Shown here piece by piece: positions 17,975 through 27,647 of a stretch of DNA of 56,137 bases. Numbering within the stretch: position 1 is the stretch's first letter; every line of letters begins with the position of its first letter. This DNA is from Alphaproteobacteria bacterium. GTDB taxonomy: Bacteria > Pseudomonadota > Alphaproteobacteria > MPNO01 > UBA830. Under the pieces are notes generated by a model. That model saw only the letters and a list, made by a program, of their open reading frames with translations. It did no database searches and was not told where the DNA came from. Both the position numbers and the translations under genes were made by a program. The DNA lies in contig JAJEBT010000141.1 of NCBI GenBank assembly GCA_022822405.1, positions 1 to 56,137 of the forward strand. Direction: 5' to 3'.

Positions 17975-18000
17975 GTCGAAACCAACGGAAGGACGCCGCG

Positions 18001-19539
18001 ATGGCCGCACACGATCCCGATCACGCGCCGGACGCCAGGGAGCAGGCGCTTCCCACGCTTCGCGGCACCCTCGAATGGCTGGGCGACGACGTCAAGCGCA
18101 TCGCGGCGCCGGTGGATCCCGATCTCGAGGCGACGGCGATCAACAAGGCCTTCGATGACGGCCCCGCCTTCCTGATGGAGAACGTGGCCGGCTATCCCAA
18201 TGCGCGTCTGATCGCGAGCTTGTGGGGGCGGCGCGAGCGCATATGCCGGCTCCTCGGCGTTGACGAGCTCGGCGAGATCAAGAACCGGATCCGCCACGCC
18301 GTGGCCAACCCGCTTCCGCCGGTCGAGACGGAAGACGCTCCGGTCCAGGAAGTGGTCCTGCCCGCCGCCGAGGCCAACCCGTTCCGCCTCCTGCCGATGG
18401 TGCGCCACACCGAACAGGACGGCGGACGCTTCTTCGGATCCGGGGTGCACTGCATCTCCGGCGAGTGGGCCGGCGGCAAGAGCCAGCTCTCCTTCTACCG
18501 CATGAGTTTCAGGGAGCCGACGGTTGCGTCGATCAACATGGTGCCCGGCGGACATGGCGACCAGATCGCCGCCAACCATCACGACTACCGCATACCGGTA
18601 ACCGTCAATGTCTCGCCGCCGCCGATGGTCGAGTTCATGGGCCTCGGCTTCCTCAACTCGGCAATCTACCCGACCCCCCAGGACGAAATCGGCGCCGCCG
18701 GCACCCTGCAGGGCTCGCCGGTCCGCATCGTGCGCGCGAAAACCGTCGATGCGTGGGCAATGGCCGACGCCGAGTACGTCATCGAGGGACATATCGTTCC
18801 CAATCAGCGGGTCTGGGAAACCGAGGAGGCCGAGGCGCTCGGCGAACAGGGCGTGGCGATGTTCCATCCGGAATGGGCGCGCTACATGGGCCGCGCCTAC
18901 CGGGCGCGGCGTTTCGAGGTCAGCGCCATCACCCATCGGGCGGACAAGCCGATATACTATGTCCCCCATCTCGGCTCGGTCTGGCAATGGATTCCGTTCG
19001 CGGCGGCCAACTACTACGAGCTTGCGGAGCGCATCGCCCCGGGGCTGGTCGTCGATGTCACCGCCAGCACGGCGCTGATGATGTGGGGCGGCATCGTGAT
19101 CCAGGTCAGGAAGCGCCGCCGTTCGGACGAAGGCCTTCAGCGCAACATCCTCGAGGCGGTCATGGGGATCGCCCGCGGCATGCGCCTCGTCGTCGTCGTT
19201 GACGACGACATAGACATCAACCAGCCGGAAGACGTCATGTGGGCCATCGCCACCCGCGTCAATCCGCATACCGATCTGTTCACCGGCGCGGCGCAATCGA
19301 AGGGGCATGCCTACATGCCGGCCGAACGCATGGGCGTGAACGAACAGGTCTCGATGTTCGAGGGCGGTCTCGGGATCGATGCCACGGTGCCGCTTGCGGC
19401 GCAGGAGCATTTCCGGCGGGCGCGCTATCCGGTCGAGAAGTTCGACTTCACGCGCTGGTTCAGCGAACAGGAAATCCGGGAGATGAAGGCGGGTCAGTCC
19501 GAATATCTGCGCTTCATGGGCGACAGCGGGCTGGCATAG
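18001..19539 (+). CDS. UbiD-family (prenylated-FMN) decarboxylase
   Basis: A 512-residue protein of the UbiD superfamily, which (de)carboxylates aromatic and alpha,beta-unsaturated acids using prenylated FMN and a metal. The N-terminal LRGTLEWL...VDPDLEATAI, the central FFGSGVHCISGEW..GKSQLSFYRMSFR block with the cofactor region, NINMVPGGHGDQI-type segment, and LVVVVDDDIDINQPEDVMWAIATRVNP near the C-terminus are typical. A GGAAGG ribosome-binding site precedes the ATG. No UbiX-like prenyltransferase is in the window. The acyl-CoA ligase starts 12 bp downstream, suggesting the pair handles one aromatic or unsaturated carboxylate. Confidence 0.9.
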   Translation: MAAHDPDHAPDAREQALPTLRGTLEWLGDDVKRIAAPVDPDLEATAINKAFDDGPAFLMENVAGYPNARLIASLWGRRERICRLLGVDELGEIKNRIRHAVANPLPPVETEDAPVQEVVLPAAEANPFRLLPMVRHTEQDGGRFFGSGVHCISGEWAGGKSQLSFYRMSFREPTVASINMVPGGHGDQIAANHHDYRIPVTVNVSPPPMVEFMGLGFLNSAIYPTPQDEIGAAGTLQGSPVRIVRAKTVDAWAMADAEYVIEGHIVPNQRVWETEEAEALGEQGVAMFHPEWARYMGRAYRARRFEVSAITHRADKPIYYVPHLGSVWQWIPFAAANYYELAERIAPGLVVDVTASTALMMWGGIVIQVRKRRRSDEGLQRNILEAVMGIARGMRLVVVVDDDIDINQPEDVMWAIATRVNPHTDLFTGAAQSKGHAYMPAERMGVNEQVSMFEGGLGIDATVPLAAQEHFRRARYPVEKFDFTRWFSEQEIREMKAGQSEYLRFMGDSGLA

Positions 19540-19550
19540 GAAGCGCGCCG

Positions 19551-21122
19551 GTGGCATCGGCTTCGGATATCGCGAGCGAACCGGACTGGTCGCGCTACCG
19601 CGCGGTGGGCGACATCCTCCGCGAGCAGGCTACGCTTCGTCCGGACAAGCCGTTCCTGATCTCGATCGACGAGGACGGCCGCTCGATGAGCTTCGGCGCG
19701 CTGTGGCGTTTCTCGAACCGGTTCGCCCGCCTGCTTCACGACCGTGGCGTCGGCGCCGGCGGGCGGGTTGCCGTGCTCACCGGCAACCGGCTGGAAATGC
19801 TGGCGCTGTATTTCGCCATCCAGCGATACGGGGCGGCATTCTGCACCATCGATGTCGAGGTCAACGCGCGGCACATCCGTGAAATGCTGCAGCGGATGGA
19901 ACCGCAGCTCGTTCTGTGGCACCGGGATCTCGACACATCCGGGCTGGAACCGGACGCGGACTGGCTCCGTTTCGGCCGCTGGTCGCCGGCCGGAAACGCC
20001 GGGGAAGGCGGGCTGTTCGAACTGCTCGACGGCTACAGCGATGCCGACGACCCGCCGGTTGCCGACGCGGGTCCGGATGACCTCTGCGTCATGAGCTTCA
20101 CGTCGGGGACGGCGTCGGCCCCCAAGGGCGTGCTCCACACGTTCGGGAACTATTTCTGGATTGCCGACCAGACCATCGACATGTGGAAGCTCACCGATGC
20201 CGATCGCATGCTGGAATACCGGTCCTTCAGCTGGGCCTCGTCCCACATGCTGTGCCTGCAGCCGGCGCTGGTGGCCGGCGCGACCCTGATATTCGCGCGG
20301 CGATTCTCGCAGTCGCGCTTCTTCGACTGGATCCGGGACTGGCGGCCGACCATGGCCATCGGCATTCCGACTGTCATCAACATGCTTCTCGGCCGCGACA
20401 CGCGGCCGGCCGACCGCGAAACCATGGGCAGCCTGCGATTCATGTCGTCCTCGACGGCGCCGCTGATGGTCGAACAGCACAGGCGTTTCGAGGAAACCTA
20501 CGGCGTCGAGCTTGTCCAGATCTACGGCATGAGCGAGGGCGGGGTGGTTGCCGGCAATCACGTCGGCGCGCGGCGTATCGGAAGCGTCGGCAGGCCCGGC
20601 CTGTACCAGAATCTCCGCATCGTGGACGCGCATGGCGCGCCCCGGCCGGCGGGCGAGATCGGCGAGATCGAGATCGGCGGCGCCCAGATCGGGTGGGGCT
20701 ACCTGCACGAGGGCGCCGCCGCCGAAAAAATCCGGGGCACGCGGCTCAAGACCGGCGATCTCGGATATCTCGACGAGGACGGGTTCCTGATCATCTCCGG
20801 GCGCGCCCGCGACGTGATCATCCGCGGCGGCGTCAATATCTCGCCTTCGGAGATCGACAACGTGCTGGTCTCGTTTCCGGAACTGCGCGAGGCGGCCACC
20901 ATCGGGGTGCCCGACGCCGTGTACGGCGAGGAAATCGCGAGCTTCGTCGCCGTAGCGCCGGGACCCCGGCTCGTGCCCGAGGAGATACGGGCGCGATGCG
21001 CGACGCGCCTCCCCGAATTCAAGGTGCCCAAGCACATCGTTGTCCTCGACGAGATCCCCAAGAACGATCGCGGCAAGGTCGATCGAACCGCGCTTTCCCG
21101 GCTCTGGGAAAACCGGCAGTGA
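19551..21122 (+). CDS. AMP-dependent acyl-CoA synthetase/ligase
   Basis: A 523-residue adenylate-forming enzyme activating a carboxylic acid to its CoA thioester. The P-loop is MSFTSGTASAPKGVLHTFGN, the A5 motif is QIYGMSEGG, A7/A8 is KTGDLGYLDEDGFLIISGRARDVIIRGGVNISPSEIDN, and the catalytic lysine is in PKNDRGKVDR. The GTG at 19551, preceded by AGGAAG, is chosen; an upstream open frame to 19239 is only the shadow of the UbiD gene. The acid substrate is not evident; crotonobetaine, bile-acid or benzoate-type ligases share this layout. The first EamA permease follows after about 50 bp. Confidence 0.92.
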   Translation: MASASDIASEPDWSRYRAVGDILREQATLRPDKPFLISIDEDGRSMSFGALWRFSNRFARLLHDRGVGAGGRVAVLTGNRLEMLALYFAIQRYGAAFCTIDVEVNARHIREMLQRMEPQLVLWHRDLDTSGLEPDADWLRFGRWSPAGNAGEGGLFELLDGYSDADDPPVADAGPDDLCVMSFTSGTASAPKGVLHTFGNYFWIADQTIDMWKLTDADRMLEYRSFSWASSHMLCLQPALVAGATLIFARRFSQSRFFDWIRDWRPTMAIGIPTVINMLLGRDTRPADRETMGSLRFMSSSTAPLMVEQHRRFEETYGVELVQIYGMSEGGVVAGNHVGARRIGSVGRPGLYQNLRIVDAHGAPRPAGEIGEIEIGGAQIGWGYLHEGAAAEKIRGTRLKTGDLGYLDEDGFLIISGRARDVIIRGGVNISPSEIDNVLVSFPELREAATIGVPDAVYGEEIASFVAVAPGPRLVPEEIRARCATRLPEFKVPKHIVVLDEIPKNDRGKVDRTALSRLWENRQ

Positions 21123-21174
21123 CATTGCCTGCAGCAACCGTGCCCCGGAGCTCGGCGCCGGCGGGACCCGCGCC

Positions 21175-22104
21175 GTGAACATCCGGGCCATGCCGCCGGC
21201 CTCCGGCGATCCTGCCGCGGGCCGCGTCGTGCGGAGCGCCCTGCTGATCACGGCGGGGATGCTCCTGTTCGGCGTCGTGCCGCCGTCGGTCAGGCTCCTC
21301 TCGGACACGATGTCGCCGTTCCAGATCGTGTTCATCCGCGGCGTGGTCGGCATCGTCCTGATCGGCGGCTACTTCGTCTGGACCGGCGTCCACCGTCTCC
21401 GGACGCGGCGGGCCGGGCTGCATTTCGCGCGCGCGACGGTCAACTTCGTCGGCATGGTCATGTGGTTCTGGGCGCTGAAGCACGTCGTCCTGGCCAAGGG
21501 CGTCGCGATTCATTTCACCATGCCGCTGTTCATCGTGCTCTTCGCGGTCATTTTCCTCGGCGAGCGTCTCGGCCTCCGCCGCTGCGCGGCCATCCTCGCG
21601 GGCTTTGCCGGCGCGCTGGTCATTCTCCGGCCGGGGGTGATCTCGTTCGGCTGGCCCGAAGCCGCGATCGTCGGCTCCGCGGCACTCTACGGCGTGGCGT
21701 TCATCTTCATCAAGGTCATGGTGCGCGAGGAAACACCGCTGGCGATCACGTTCTATACGTCGCTTTTCATGGCGCTGTGGTGCGTCGGCCCGACGGCACT
21801 CGACTGGGCGCCGCTCACCGCCGACGACATCCTGCCGATCCTCGGACTTGGAGTGTGCGGCATGATTGCGCCGGTGCTGGTTACGACGGCGCTCCGGACC
21901 GTCGACGCCAGTGTCGTCAGTGCTTTCGACTTCCTGCGCCTGCCGTTCACGGCGCTGTTCGCGTTCCTCCTCTTCAACGAAGTGCCCGACACGTTCGTCT
22001 GGGCCGGCGCGGCGATCATCTTCGCCAGCGCCTGGTACGTTACCGCGCACGAGGCGAAGGAGGGCCGCAAACTTTCCGCGGGCCCGGAAAACGGCGCCGC
22101 ATGA
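21175..22104 (+). CDS. EamA/DMT-superfamily permease, copy 1 of 4
   Basis: A 309-residue protein with about ten predicted helices made of two EamA repeats. The segment LSDTMSPFQIVFIRGVVGIVLI is the EamA start, HFTMPLFIVLFAVIFLGERLGLRR the conserved middle, and FDFLRLPFTALFAFLLFNEVPD the second-repeat signature. DMT proteins of this type export amino acids or other metabolites. The GTG at 21175 is taken as start; ATG at 21190 is nearly as good. It is the first of four homologous permeases that overlap head to tail and it follows the CoA ligase, so the five genes probably form one transcript. Confidence 0.87.
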   Translation: MNIRAMPPASGDPAAGRVVRSALLITAGMLLFGVVPPSVRLLSDTMSPFQIVFIRGVVGIVLIGGYFVWTGVHRLRTRRAGLHFARATVNFVGMVMWFWALKHVVLAKGVAIHFTMPLFIVLFAVIFLGERLGLRRCAAILAGFAGALVILRPGVISFGWPEAAIVGSAALYGVAFIFIKVMVREETPLAITFYTSLFMALWCVGPTALDWAPLTADDILPILGLGVCGMIAPVLVTTALRTVDASVVSAFDFLRLPFTALFAFLLFNEVPDTFVWAGAAIIFASAWYVTAHEAKEGRKLSAGPENGAA

Positions 22105-23021
22105 CCGCCGGCAGCCCGTTGGCGTCTTCCCCGGCGCCGGCTGTGCTCAAGGGGATCGGCATCGGCATCGTGTCGATGGCCCTGTTCGCGGTGCTGCACT
22201 CCGCCGTGCGCGAGCTCTCCGACACGATGTCCGCGTTCCAGATCGTGTTCTGGCGCATGGCCATCAGCATCCTCCTGCTGATGCCCTGGTACGCGTGGAA
22301 GGGGTTTCACCAGCTGCGGACGCGCCGTTTCGGCCTTCACGCCCAGCGCGCCGCAATCAACTTCGCCGGCATGGTGCTGTGGTTCAGCGCCATTGCCGTC
22401 GTGCCTCTTGGCAAGGCCGTCGCGATCCACTTCACGCTGCCGCTTTTCGTCGTCGTCCTTGCCGTCCTCATCCTGGGCGAGCGCGTCGGCCCCCGGCGCA
22501 TTGCGGCCGTCGTCGTCGGCTTCATCGGCATGCTAATCATTCTTCGCCCGGGCTCGGCCGACATCGGATGGCCCGAGATCATGATCCTCGTATCCGCCGT
22601 CCTCTACGCGGCGACGGTGATCTATCTCAAGGCCATGGTGGCAACCGAAAAACCGCTGGCGCTGACCTTCTACACCAACATCCTGATCGGCATCTTCTGC
22701 GTGCCGCCCGCCATCGTCTTCTGGGTTGCGCCGGCATGGCCGGATTTGCTGCCCATCCTGATCATCGGCGTCATGGGCACGCTGGCGCCGTTTCTCTACA
22801 CCACCGCGCTGAGATCGGCGGACGCAAGCGTGATGGCGGCCCTGGATTTTCTCCGCCTTCCCTTCACCGCCGCGCTTGCCTTCGCGCTCTTTGGCGAGGT
22901 TCCCGAGATCTGGGTGTGGGTCGGCGCTGCGGTCATCGTGGTCAGCACGTCCTATATCACGGCGCGCGAGAGCCGCATTGCGCGAGCGGCGCCGCCGGGA
23001 GGCCGCGGTGACGCGCGCTGA
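22101..23021 (+). CDS. EamA/DMT-superfamily permease, copy 2 of 4
   Basis: A 306-residue ten-helix permease, the closest of the set to copy 1: both contain ELSDTMS/LLSDTMS followed by FQIVF, HFTxPLF, LGER and a C-terminal DFLRLPFTAxxAFxLF. The ATG overlaps the stop of copy 1 as ATGA. Similar length and shared motifs indicate tandem duplication followed by divergence. Substrate and direction of transport are not determinable from the sequence; DMT members are generally exporters. Confidence 0.88.
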   Translation: MTAGSPLASSPAPAVLKGIGIGIVSMALFAVLHSAVRELSDTMSAFQIVFWRMAISILLLMPWYAWKGFHQLRTRRFGLHAQRAAINFAGMVLWFSAIAVVPLGKAVAIHFTLPLFVVVLAVLILGERVGPRRIAAVVVGFIGMLIILRPGSADIGWPEIMILVSAVLYAATVIYLKAMVATEKPLALTFYTNILIGIFCVPPAIVFWVAPAWPDLLPILIIGVMGTLAPFLYTTALRSADASVMAALDFLRLPFTAALAFALFGEVPEIWVWVGAAVIVVSTSYITARESRIARAAPPGGRGDAR

Positions 23022-23922
23022 TCCGGCCGGTCCGGACACCGGCCTGCCGGCCGGCAACAGGGCGGCGCCGGCGGCGTTGTGGATGCTTGGCGTCGCCGCG
23101 TCGTTCCTGCTCATGATGGCGGCGGTGCGCGAGCTGTCGGCGACCATGTCGAGTTTCGAGCTTCTCTCCTTCCGCTCGATCATCGGCATTCCCGTCATGT
23201 GCCTGATTGCCTGGCGCCTCGGATTCGCGAACGTGCTCACGCGCCGCATCGGGTTTCATGTCATCCGCAACAGCTTCCATTTCGGCGGCCAGTGGTGCTG
23301 GGTCATCGGCGTCACCCTCCTGCCGCTCGCCCATGTCATCGCGCTCGAATTCACGATGCCGATGTGGACGGCGATCATCGCCATCCTGGCCCTCGGCGAA
23401 CCGGTCCGACGCCACCGGATGCTGGCGGTCGGCACCGGCCTTGCGGGCACGCTGGTCATTCTGCGGCCGGGGCTGGAGATCGTGACCGACGCGGCGCTCA
23501 TCGTGTTGCTGGGCGCGCTGCTCTATAGCGTCTCGAACGTGATGGTAAAGTCGCTGACCGCCACCGAGCCGCCCTGGGTGATCGTGTTCTGGATGCAGTT
23601 CATCCAGTTGCCGCTGGCGCTGGTTCCGGCAATATTCGTGTTCGACTGGGTGTGGCCGGGCTGGATCGACCTTCCCTGGCTCCTGGTCATCGGGTTCACG
23701 GCCATGTCCGCCCATTTCTGCATGGCGCGGGCATTCCGCCTCGCCGATGCCACGGTATGCATCCCGATAGACTTCGTTCGCCTGCCGCTGGTGGCATTCA
23801 TGGGGTGGCTGGCCTACTCGGAAACCGTCGGTGTGTGGATCATCCTCGGCGCACTCCTGATTTTTGGCGGGAACTACTATTCCGTGTGGCGTGAGGCCCG
23901 GCCCGCCGGCTCGGGACCGTGA
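23008..23922 (+). CDS. EamA/DMT-superfamily permease, copy 3 of 4
   Basis: A 304-residue permease with two EamA repeats. The RELSATMSSFELLSFRSIIGIPVM start differs from copies 1 and 2 by preferring FELLSFRS over FQIVFxR, and the middle is EFTMPMWTAIIAILALGEPVRRHRM. Its GTG start is preceded by a strong GGGAGG site and lies inside the end of copy 2 (14-bp overlap). With copy 4 it shares the IEF/LEF(T/S)xP and (P)LDF/IDFxRLPLxAxxG motifs, so copies 3 and 4 look like a second subgroup. Confidence 0.88.
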   Translation: MTRADPAGPDTGLPAGNRAAPAALWMLGVAASFLLMMAAVRELSATMSSFELLSFRSIIGIPVMCLIAWRLGFANVLTRRIGFHVIRNSFHFGGQWCWVIGVTLLPLAHVIALEFTMPMWTAIIAILALGEPVRRHRMLAVGTGLAGTLVILRPGLEIVTDAALIVLLGALLYSVSNVMVKSLTATEPPWVIVFWMQFIQLPLALVPAIFVFDWVWPGWIDLPWLLVIGFTAMSAHFCMARAFRLADATVCIPIDFVRLPLVAFMGWLAYSETVGVWIILGALLIFGGNYYSVWREARPAGSGP

Positions 23923-24812
23923 CGTCGCGGGTCGCCGCGCCGGCGCTGCTGGCGGCAGTGCTGTGGTTCTGCGGCACCATGGCCGGTTTCGCGGGGATGG
24001 CGATCTCCGCCCGCGAGTTGCAGACCACGATATCGACCTTCGAGATCCTCTTCTTCCGCAGCCTGATCGGGGTCCTGATCGTCTCGCCCTTCATCGTCCG
24101 CAACCGTTTCGCGGATCTGCGCACGGGGCGTTTCCGGTTCCACGGAATTCGCGCTCTGGTGCAGTTCTCGGGCCAGCTCTGCTGGATGTACGGTATCGCC
24201 TACCTGACGCTTTCAGACCTTACCGCGATCGAATTCTCGGTTCCGGTGTTCACGGCGCTGCTCGCCGTGGCGTTTCTCGGCGAGCGCATGTGGCGGCACA
24301 AATGGATTGCCACGATCCTCGGATTTGCCGGGGTCCTGATCATCCTGCAGCCCGAGGGATCGGCCTTCAGCATCGCCGGCGGCGTCATGCTCGCGGGCTC
24401 CGCCTTCTATGCCGGTTCGGGGGTCCTGGTGAAATACCTGACCCGAACCGATTCGCCGGCCGCGATCATCTTCTACATGAACATGCTTCAACTGCCGCTT
24501 GGCCTGATACCGGCCGTGTTCATCTTCGACTGGGTGACGCCCGCGCTCTCAGACATTCCATGGATAGCGATCTGGGGCCTGTCGGGGTTCGCGGCGCACT
24601 ACACGATGGCGCGCGCCCTCAAGCTGGCAGACATCACGATCATCTTCCCCCTCGACTTCCTGCGCCTGCCGTTGATGGCGCTGTTCGGCTTCCTGATCTA
24701 TGCCGAAACCCTGAGTCCGTGGACGCTTCTCGGCGGCGTGGTCATCTTCGGCGCCAACTGGTACGCCGTCCGCGAGGAGGCGCGCCGCGGCGGTTCGCCG
24801 GGCGCGCACTGA
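23919..24812 (+). CDS. EamA/DMT-superfamily permease, copy 4 of 4
   Basis: A 297-residue permease beginning GTGA inside the stop of copy 3. It contains ARELQTTISTFEILFFRSLIGVLIV, EFSVPVFTALLAVAFLGERMWRHK and PLDFLRLPLMALFGFLIYAETL. It is the last gene before a convergent boundary; 66 bp separate it from the gshB stop. Nothing beyond family membership can be said about substrate. Confidence 0.88.
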   Translation: MTSRVAAPALLAAVLWFCGTMAGFAGMAISARELQTTISTFEILFFRSLIGVLIVSPFIVRNRFADLRTGRFRFHGIRALVQFSGQLCWMYGIAYLTLSDLTAIEFSVPVFTALLAVAFLGERMWRHKWIATILGFAGVLIILQPEGSAFSIAGGVMLAGSAFYAGSGVLVKYLTRTDSPAAIIFYMNMLQLPLGLIPAVFIFDWVTPALSDIPWIAIWGLSGFAAHYTMARALKLADITIIFPLDFLRLPLMALFGFLIYAETLSPWTLLGGVVIFGANWYAVREEARRGGSPGAH

Positions 24813-24878
24813 TCCTGACGGATCCGTCCACGCCGCAAGGGCCGCGGGCGGCGCTCGTGCAGGGCTTGCCGCAGCCGT

Positions 24879-25829
24879 TCAGGCCCGGTTCGCGAAGCGT
24901 TCCTCTATCGCGTCCCAAACGCGGCTCTCTACCGTAATACCGTCGAGGCGGTTGATTTCCTGGATCCCCGTTGGGGACGTGACGTTGATCTCCGTCAGAT
25001 AGTCGCCGATCACGTCGATGCCGACGAAGATCAGTCCCCGTTCGCGCAGTGCCGGGCCGATGGTGGCGCAGATCTCGCGCTCGCGTTCGGTCAGCTCCGT
25101 CTTTCTTGCCTGCCCGCCGGCATGGAAATTGGCACGGGCGTCGCCGTCGGCGGGCATGCGTGCGACGGCTCCGGCGGGCTCGCCGTCGACGAGGATGATG
25201 CGCTTGTCGCCCGCGCGAACCTCCGGAAGATAGCGCTGGGCGATCACGGGCTCCCGGTACTTGTCCGCAAACATGTCCAGGAGCGCATTGAAGTTCTCGT
25301 CGTCGGGCCTGATGTGGAATACATCCGCGCCGCCGTTGCCGAAAAGCGGCTTGAGGATGATGTCCCCGAATTCGCGGCGAAACGCGGCGATCCGGGCGCG
25401 ATCGGCGGTAATCAGCGTCTCCGGCAGGACGCCCGGGAACCTGGTGACGAACAGTTTCTCGGGGGCATTGCGGACTTCGGCCGGGTCGTTCACGACCAGG
25501 GTGGCGGGATGGATGTGCTCCAGGAGATGGGTCGCCGTGACATAGGCCAGATCGAAGGGTGGATCCTGGCGCATCAGCACGATGTCGGCATCGGCGAGAT
25601 CGATGTCCCGGGCCGGGCCGAGGGCGAAGTGATCGCCCTTCTGCCGCCGCACCTCAAGGGGCTGGACCCGGGCGTGAAGGGTCCCGTCGCGGAAAGCCAG
25701 ATCGGCGGGCTCGTAGTGGAACAGCGCGTGGCCGCGGGCCTGGGCCTCGAGCGCCAGCATGAAGGTGGAATCGGCGTCGATGTCGATCGACGAGATGTGG
25801 TCCATCTGTATGGCGACGGCGAGGCTCAT
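24879..25829 (-). CDS. gshB: glutathione synthetase
   Basis: A 316-residue ATP-grasp enzyme joining gamma-glutamylcysteine and glycine. The N-terminal [31 protein letters not shown], the [16 protein letters not shown] segment, the ATP-grasp core [17 protein letters not shown], and the C-terminal [23 protein letters not shown] (metal ligands) are all typical of the proteobacterial enzyme. The ATG at 25829 gives the family length; the longer open frame to 26009 is not family-like. It is the last gene of a minus-strand series with rsmI, BON lipoprotein and SirB1-like genes. Confidence 0.96.
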   Translation of the reverse strand: MSLAVAIQMDHISSIDIDADSTFMLALEAQARGHALFHYEPADLAFRDGTLHARVQPLEVRRQKGDHFALGPARDIDLADADIVLMRQDPPFDLAYVTATHLLEHIHPATLVVNDPAEVRNAPEKLFVTRFPGVLPETLITADRARIAAFRREFGDIILKPLFGNGGADVFHIRPDDENFNALLDMFADKYREPVIAQRYLPEVRAGDKRIILVDGEPAGAVARMPADGDARANFHAGGQARKTELTEREREICATIGPALRERGLIFVGIDVIGDYLTEINVTSPTGIQEINRLDGITVESRVWDAIEERFANRA

Positions 25830-26055
25830 GGCGAATGACCGACTCCGGTCTCGGGGCGTGCGTTCCTGGGCTGCCTGTCCGGTCGTGCACGGGGAGGTTC
25901 CGGGCACCGCGGGGAGAGGCCGTGGCCCCTCCGGGCGTGCCGACCCTTGCTGCGGCGACTGCAGGCGCATCGGGACCGGGGCCTGGCCCCGGCGCCGACC
26001 ATTATCCATCTGCCGCGTCCGCTTTCAAGCAAGCGCCCGCAACCCGTCGCGGCGG

Positions 26056-26874
26056 TCAGTTCAGTTTGGCCTTGAGCTTCTTCAGGATTGCGGCGGCTTC
26101 CTCGACCGCCGGCCCGTCGGCGCGGATCGCGAAGTTCTCGAAGGCCGAGATTGCGGCGGCAAGATTGCCGAGCCGCATGTGAAGGACGCCGGCATCCCGC
26201 CACAGGAAGGCCGCGTCCGGCGCGAACAGCAGCATGCGGCTGACGCTCTCAAGCGCCTCGGCGATTCTTCCCGCCTGCAGATGCCGCAGCCTGATGTTGT
26301 TGTGGAGGCGTATGAGGATATCGCGATTGCCGACTGCCGCGAGATGATGCGGCTTGAGTTCGGCGTCGGCGCCGGCGGAGGCTTTGAGAAAGGCGCGGAG
26401 TTCCGGCGCCGAACGGACGCTGCCGCCGTCGAAGGGATCAACGATCCGGCGGCTTCCCTCATGGTCGAGGCGTATGAGGAAATGCCCCGGAAAATTCAGC
26501 CCTTCGGCCCGGCATCCGCTGGCGCGCAGCGCATGGAGGTAGAGAATCCCCAGCGCCACGGGCAGGCCCTTCCGCCGTCCGATGACCAGCGCCAGATTGG
26601 CGTTTTCCAGATCGTCGTAAGTCGCGGTGTCGCCGCGGTATCCGTAGATGTCGTGCAGCACCGATCGCGTGGCGGCGAGGGGGTCCTGCCCTGGTTCGAC
26701 CAGCGCTGCGCTTTCCTCTGCGAGGCGCTCGACATGTTCGCTGCAGTCTTCGATCGCGACGGACGGCACCTCAAGCACGGCCAGCGCGAGGGCTGCGCCT
26801 GCGAGATCGATTTCATGGTCGGGTTGTGCCGCGGCTGCCCGCAGCAAGGTCCTCGCGTCGGCGCGCGCCTTCAC
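26056..26874 (-). CDS. SirB1-family (transglutaminase-like/TPR) protein
   Basis: A 272-residue protein with the SirB1-like transglutaminase fold: LHDIYGYRGDTATYDDLENANLALVIGRRKGLPVALGILYLHALRASG followed by NFPGHFLIRLDH and a C-terminal helical TPR-like stretch (about residues 190-270). In place of a classic transglutaminase catalytic Cys near the ALGILY helix, no Cys is visible there, so enzymatic activity is doubtful. Family members are conserved but poorly characterised. Its start overlaps the BON-lipoprotein stop by four bases. Confidence 0.85.
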   Translation of the reverse strand: MKARADARTLLRAAAAQPDHEIDLAGAALALAVLEVPSVAIEDCSEHVERLAEESAALVEPGQDPLAATRSVLHDIYGYRGDTATYDDLENANLALVIGRRKGLPVALGILYLHALRASGCRAEGLNFPGHFLIRLDHEGSRRIVDPFDGGSVRSAPELRAFLKASAGADAELKPHHLAAVGNRDILIRLHNNIRLRHLQAGRIAEALESVSRMLLFAPDAAFLWRDAGVLHMRLGNLAAAISAFENFAIRADGPAVEEAAAILKKLKAKLN

Positions 26875-27488
26875 CGATTCCCGGTCCCGGCGTTGGCGCT
26901 GGCGACCTGAACGTAGGAGACGACCTTCTGGACGCCGCCTATGTTGCGGGCGTACCAGTTGACGATGTCAAGTTCCCTCTGGTTCCGGGCGCTGCCGATG
27001 ATGTAAACGACACCCTTCGTCGTCGTGACCGAATAGTTCTGGGACGCCACCTTGGCGTCCAGCACAAGCCTTGACTTGAGCTCAGCCGAGATCTTGGTGT
27101 CCTGCGCATAGCCGGCCACGCCGCCGCTCTCGCCTACCTGTATCTCGTTGATGACTTCACGCACGCCTTTCGCCCGCCAGGCCAGCCGCGCTGCTTCGTC
27201 GCTCATCTCCCGGCTGTCGAGAACGCCCGTCAGAAGCGCCCGGCCATTGTGAACCTGCAGCTCGAGCTTGCGCCACATGCGCTCATCCTTGTCGAACCAG
27301 AGCGAATTGATCCTCGCCCTGATCTCGGTATCGGATATCGCGCCTCCGAGCCCTCGCTCCTCGGTGGCTACGGTGCCAGCGGTCGTGGCCACCCTGAACG
27401 CCGCCATCGTGCAGCCCTGAAGCAGCGGTCCGAGAAGGCCCGCCACGGCAACTGCAACTGCGGCCATCCGGAAACTGGCATGTTTCAT
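26871..27488 (-). CDS. BON-domain outer-membrane/periplasmic lipoprotein (DolP/OsmY-like)
   Basis: A 205-residue lipoprotein: signal helix to about residue 25, with lipobox LQGC as the likely lipidation site. Two BON domains follow: the first around ISDTEIRARINSLWF...LEVHNGRALLTGVLDS, the second around AQDTKISAELKSRLVLDAKVASQNYSVTTTKGVVYIIGSARN. The arrangement matches E. coli DolP (YraP), which supports outer-membrane integrity. It sits in the rsmI neighbourhood, as dolP does in other Proteobacteria, and overlaps the SirB1-like gene. About 160 bp without a gene separate it from rsmI. Confidence 0.9.
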   Translation of the reverse strand: MKHASFRMAAVAVAVAGLLGPLLQGCTMAAFRVATTAGTVATEERGLGGAISDTEIRARINSLWFDKDERMWRKLELQVHNGRALLTGVLDSREMSDEAARLAWRAKGVREVINEIQVGESGGVAGYAQDTKISAELKSRLVLDAKVASQNYSVTTTKGVVYIIGSARNQRELDIVNWYARNIGGVQKVVSYVQVASANAGTGNR

Positions 27489-27647
27489 CTTCGTGCACCC
27501 CGTCTCGACGGGCAGGCACCGGATTCGAGATTTCCGTCGAATGGCCGGGCCAATCCCGGAGCATTGACCTGTCCGGTCCGCCGACCGGACAGCAGAATAG
27601 GCCGACTTATAGCATTCCGCCGGCGCCGGGTGATTCGGGCCGGCCGG

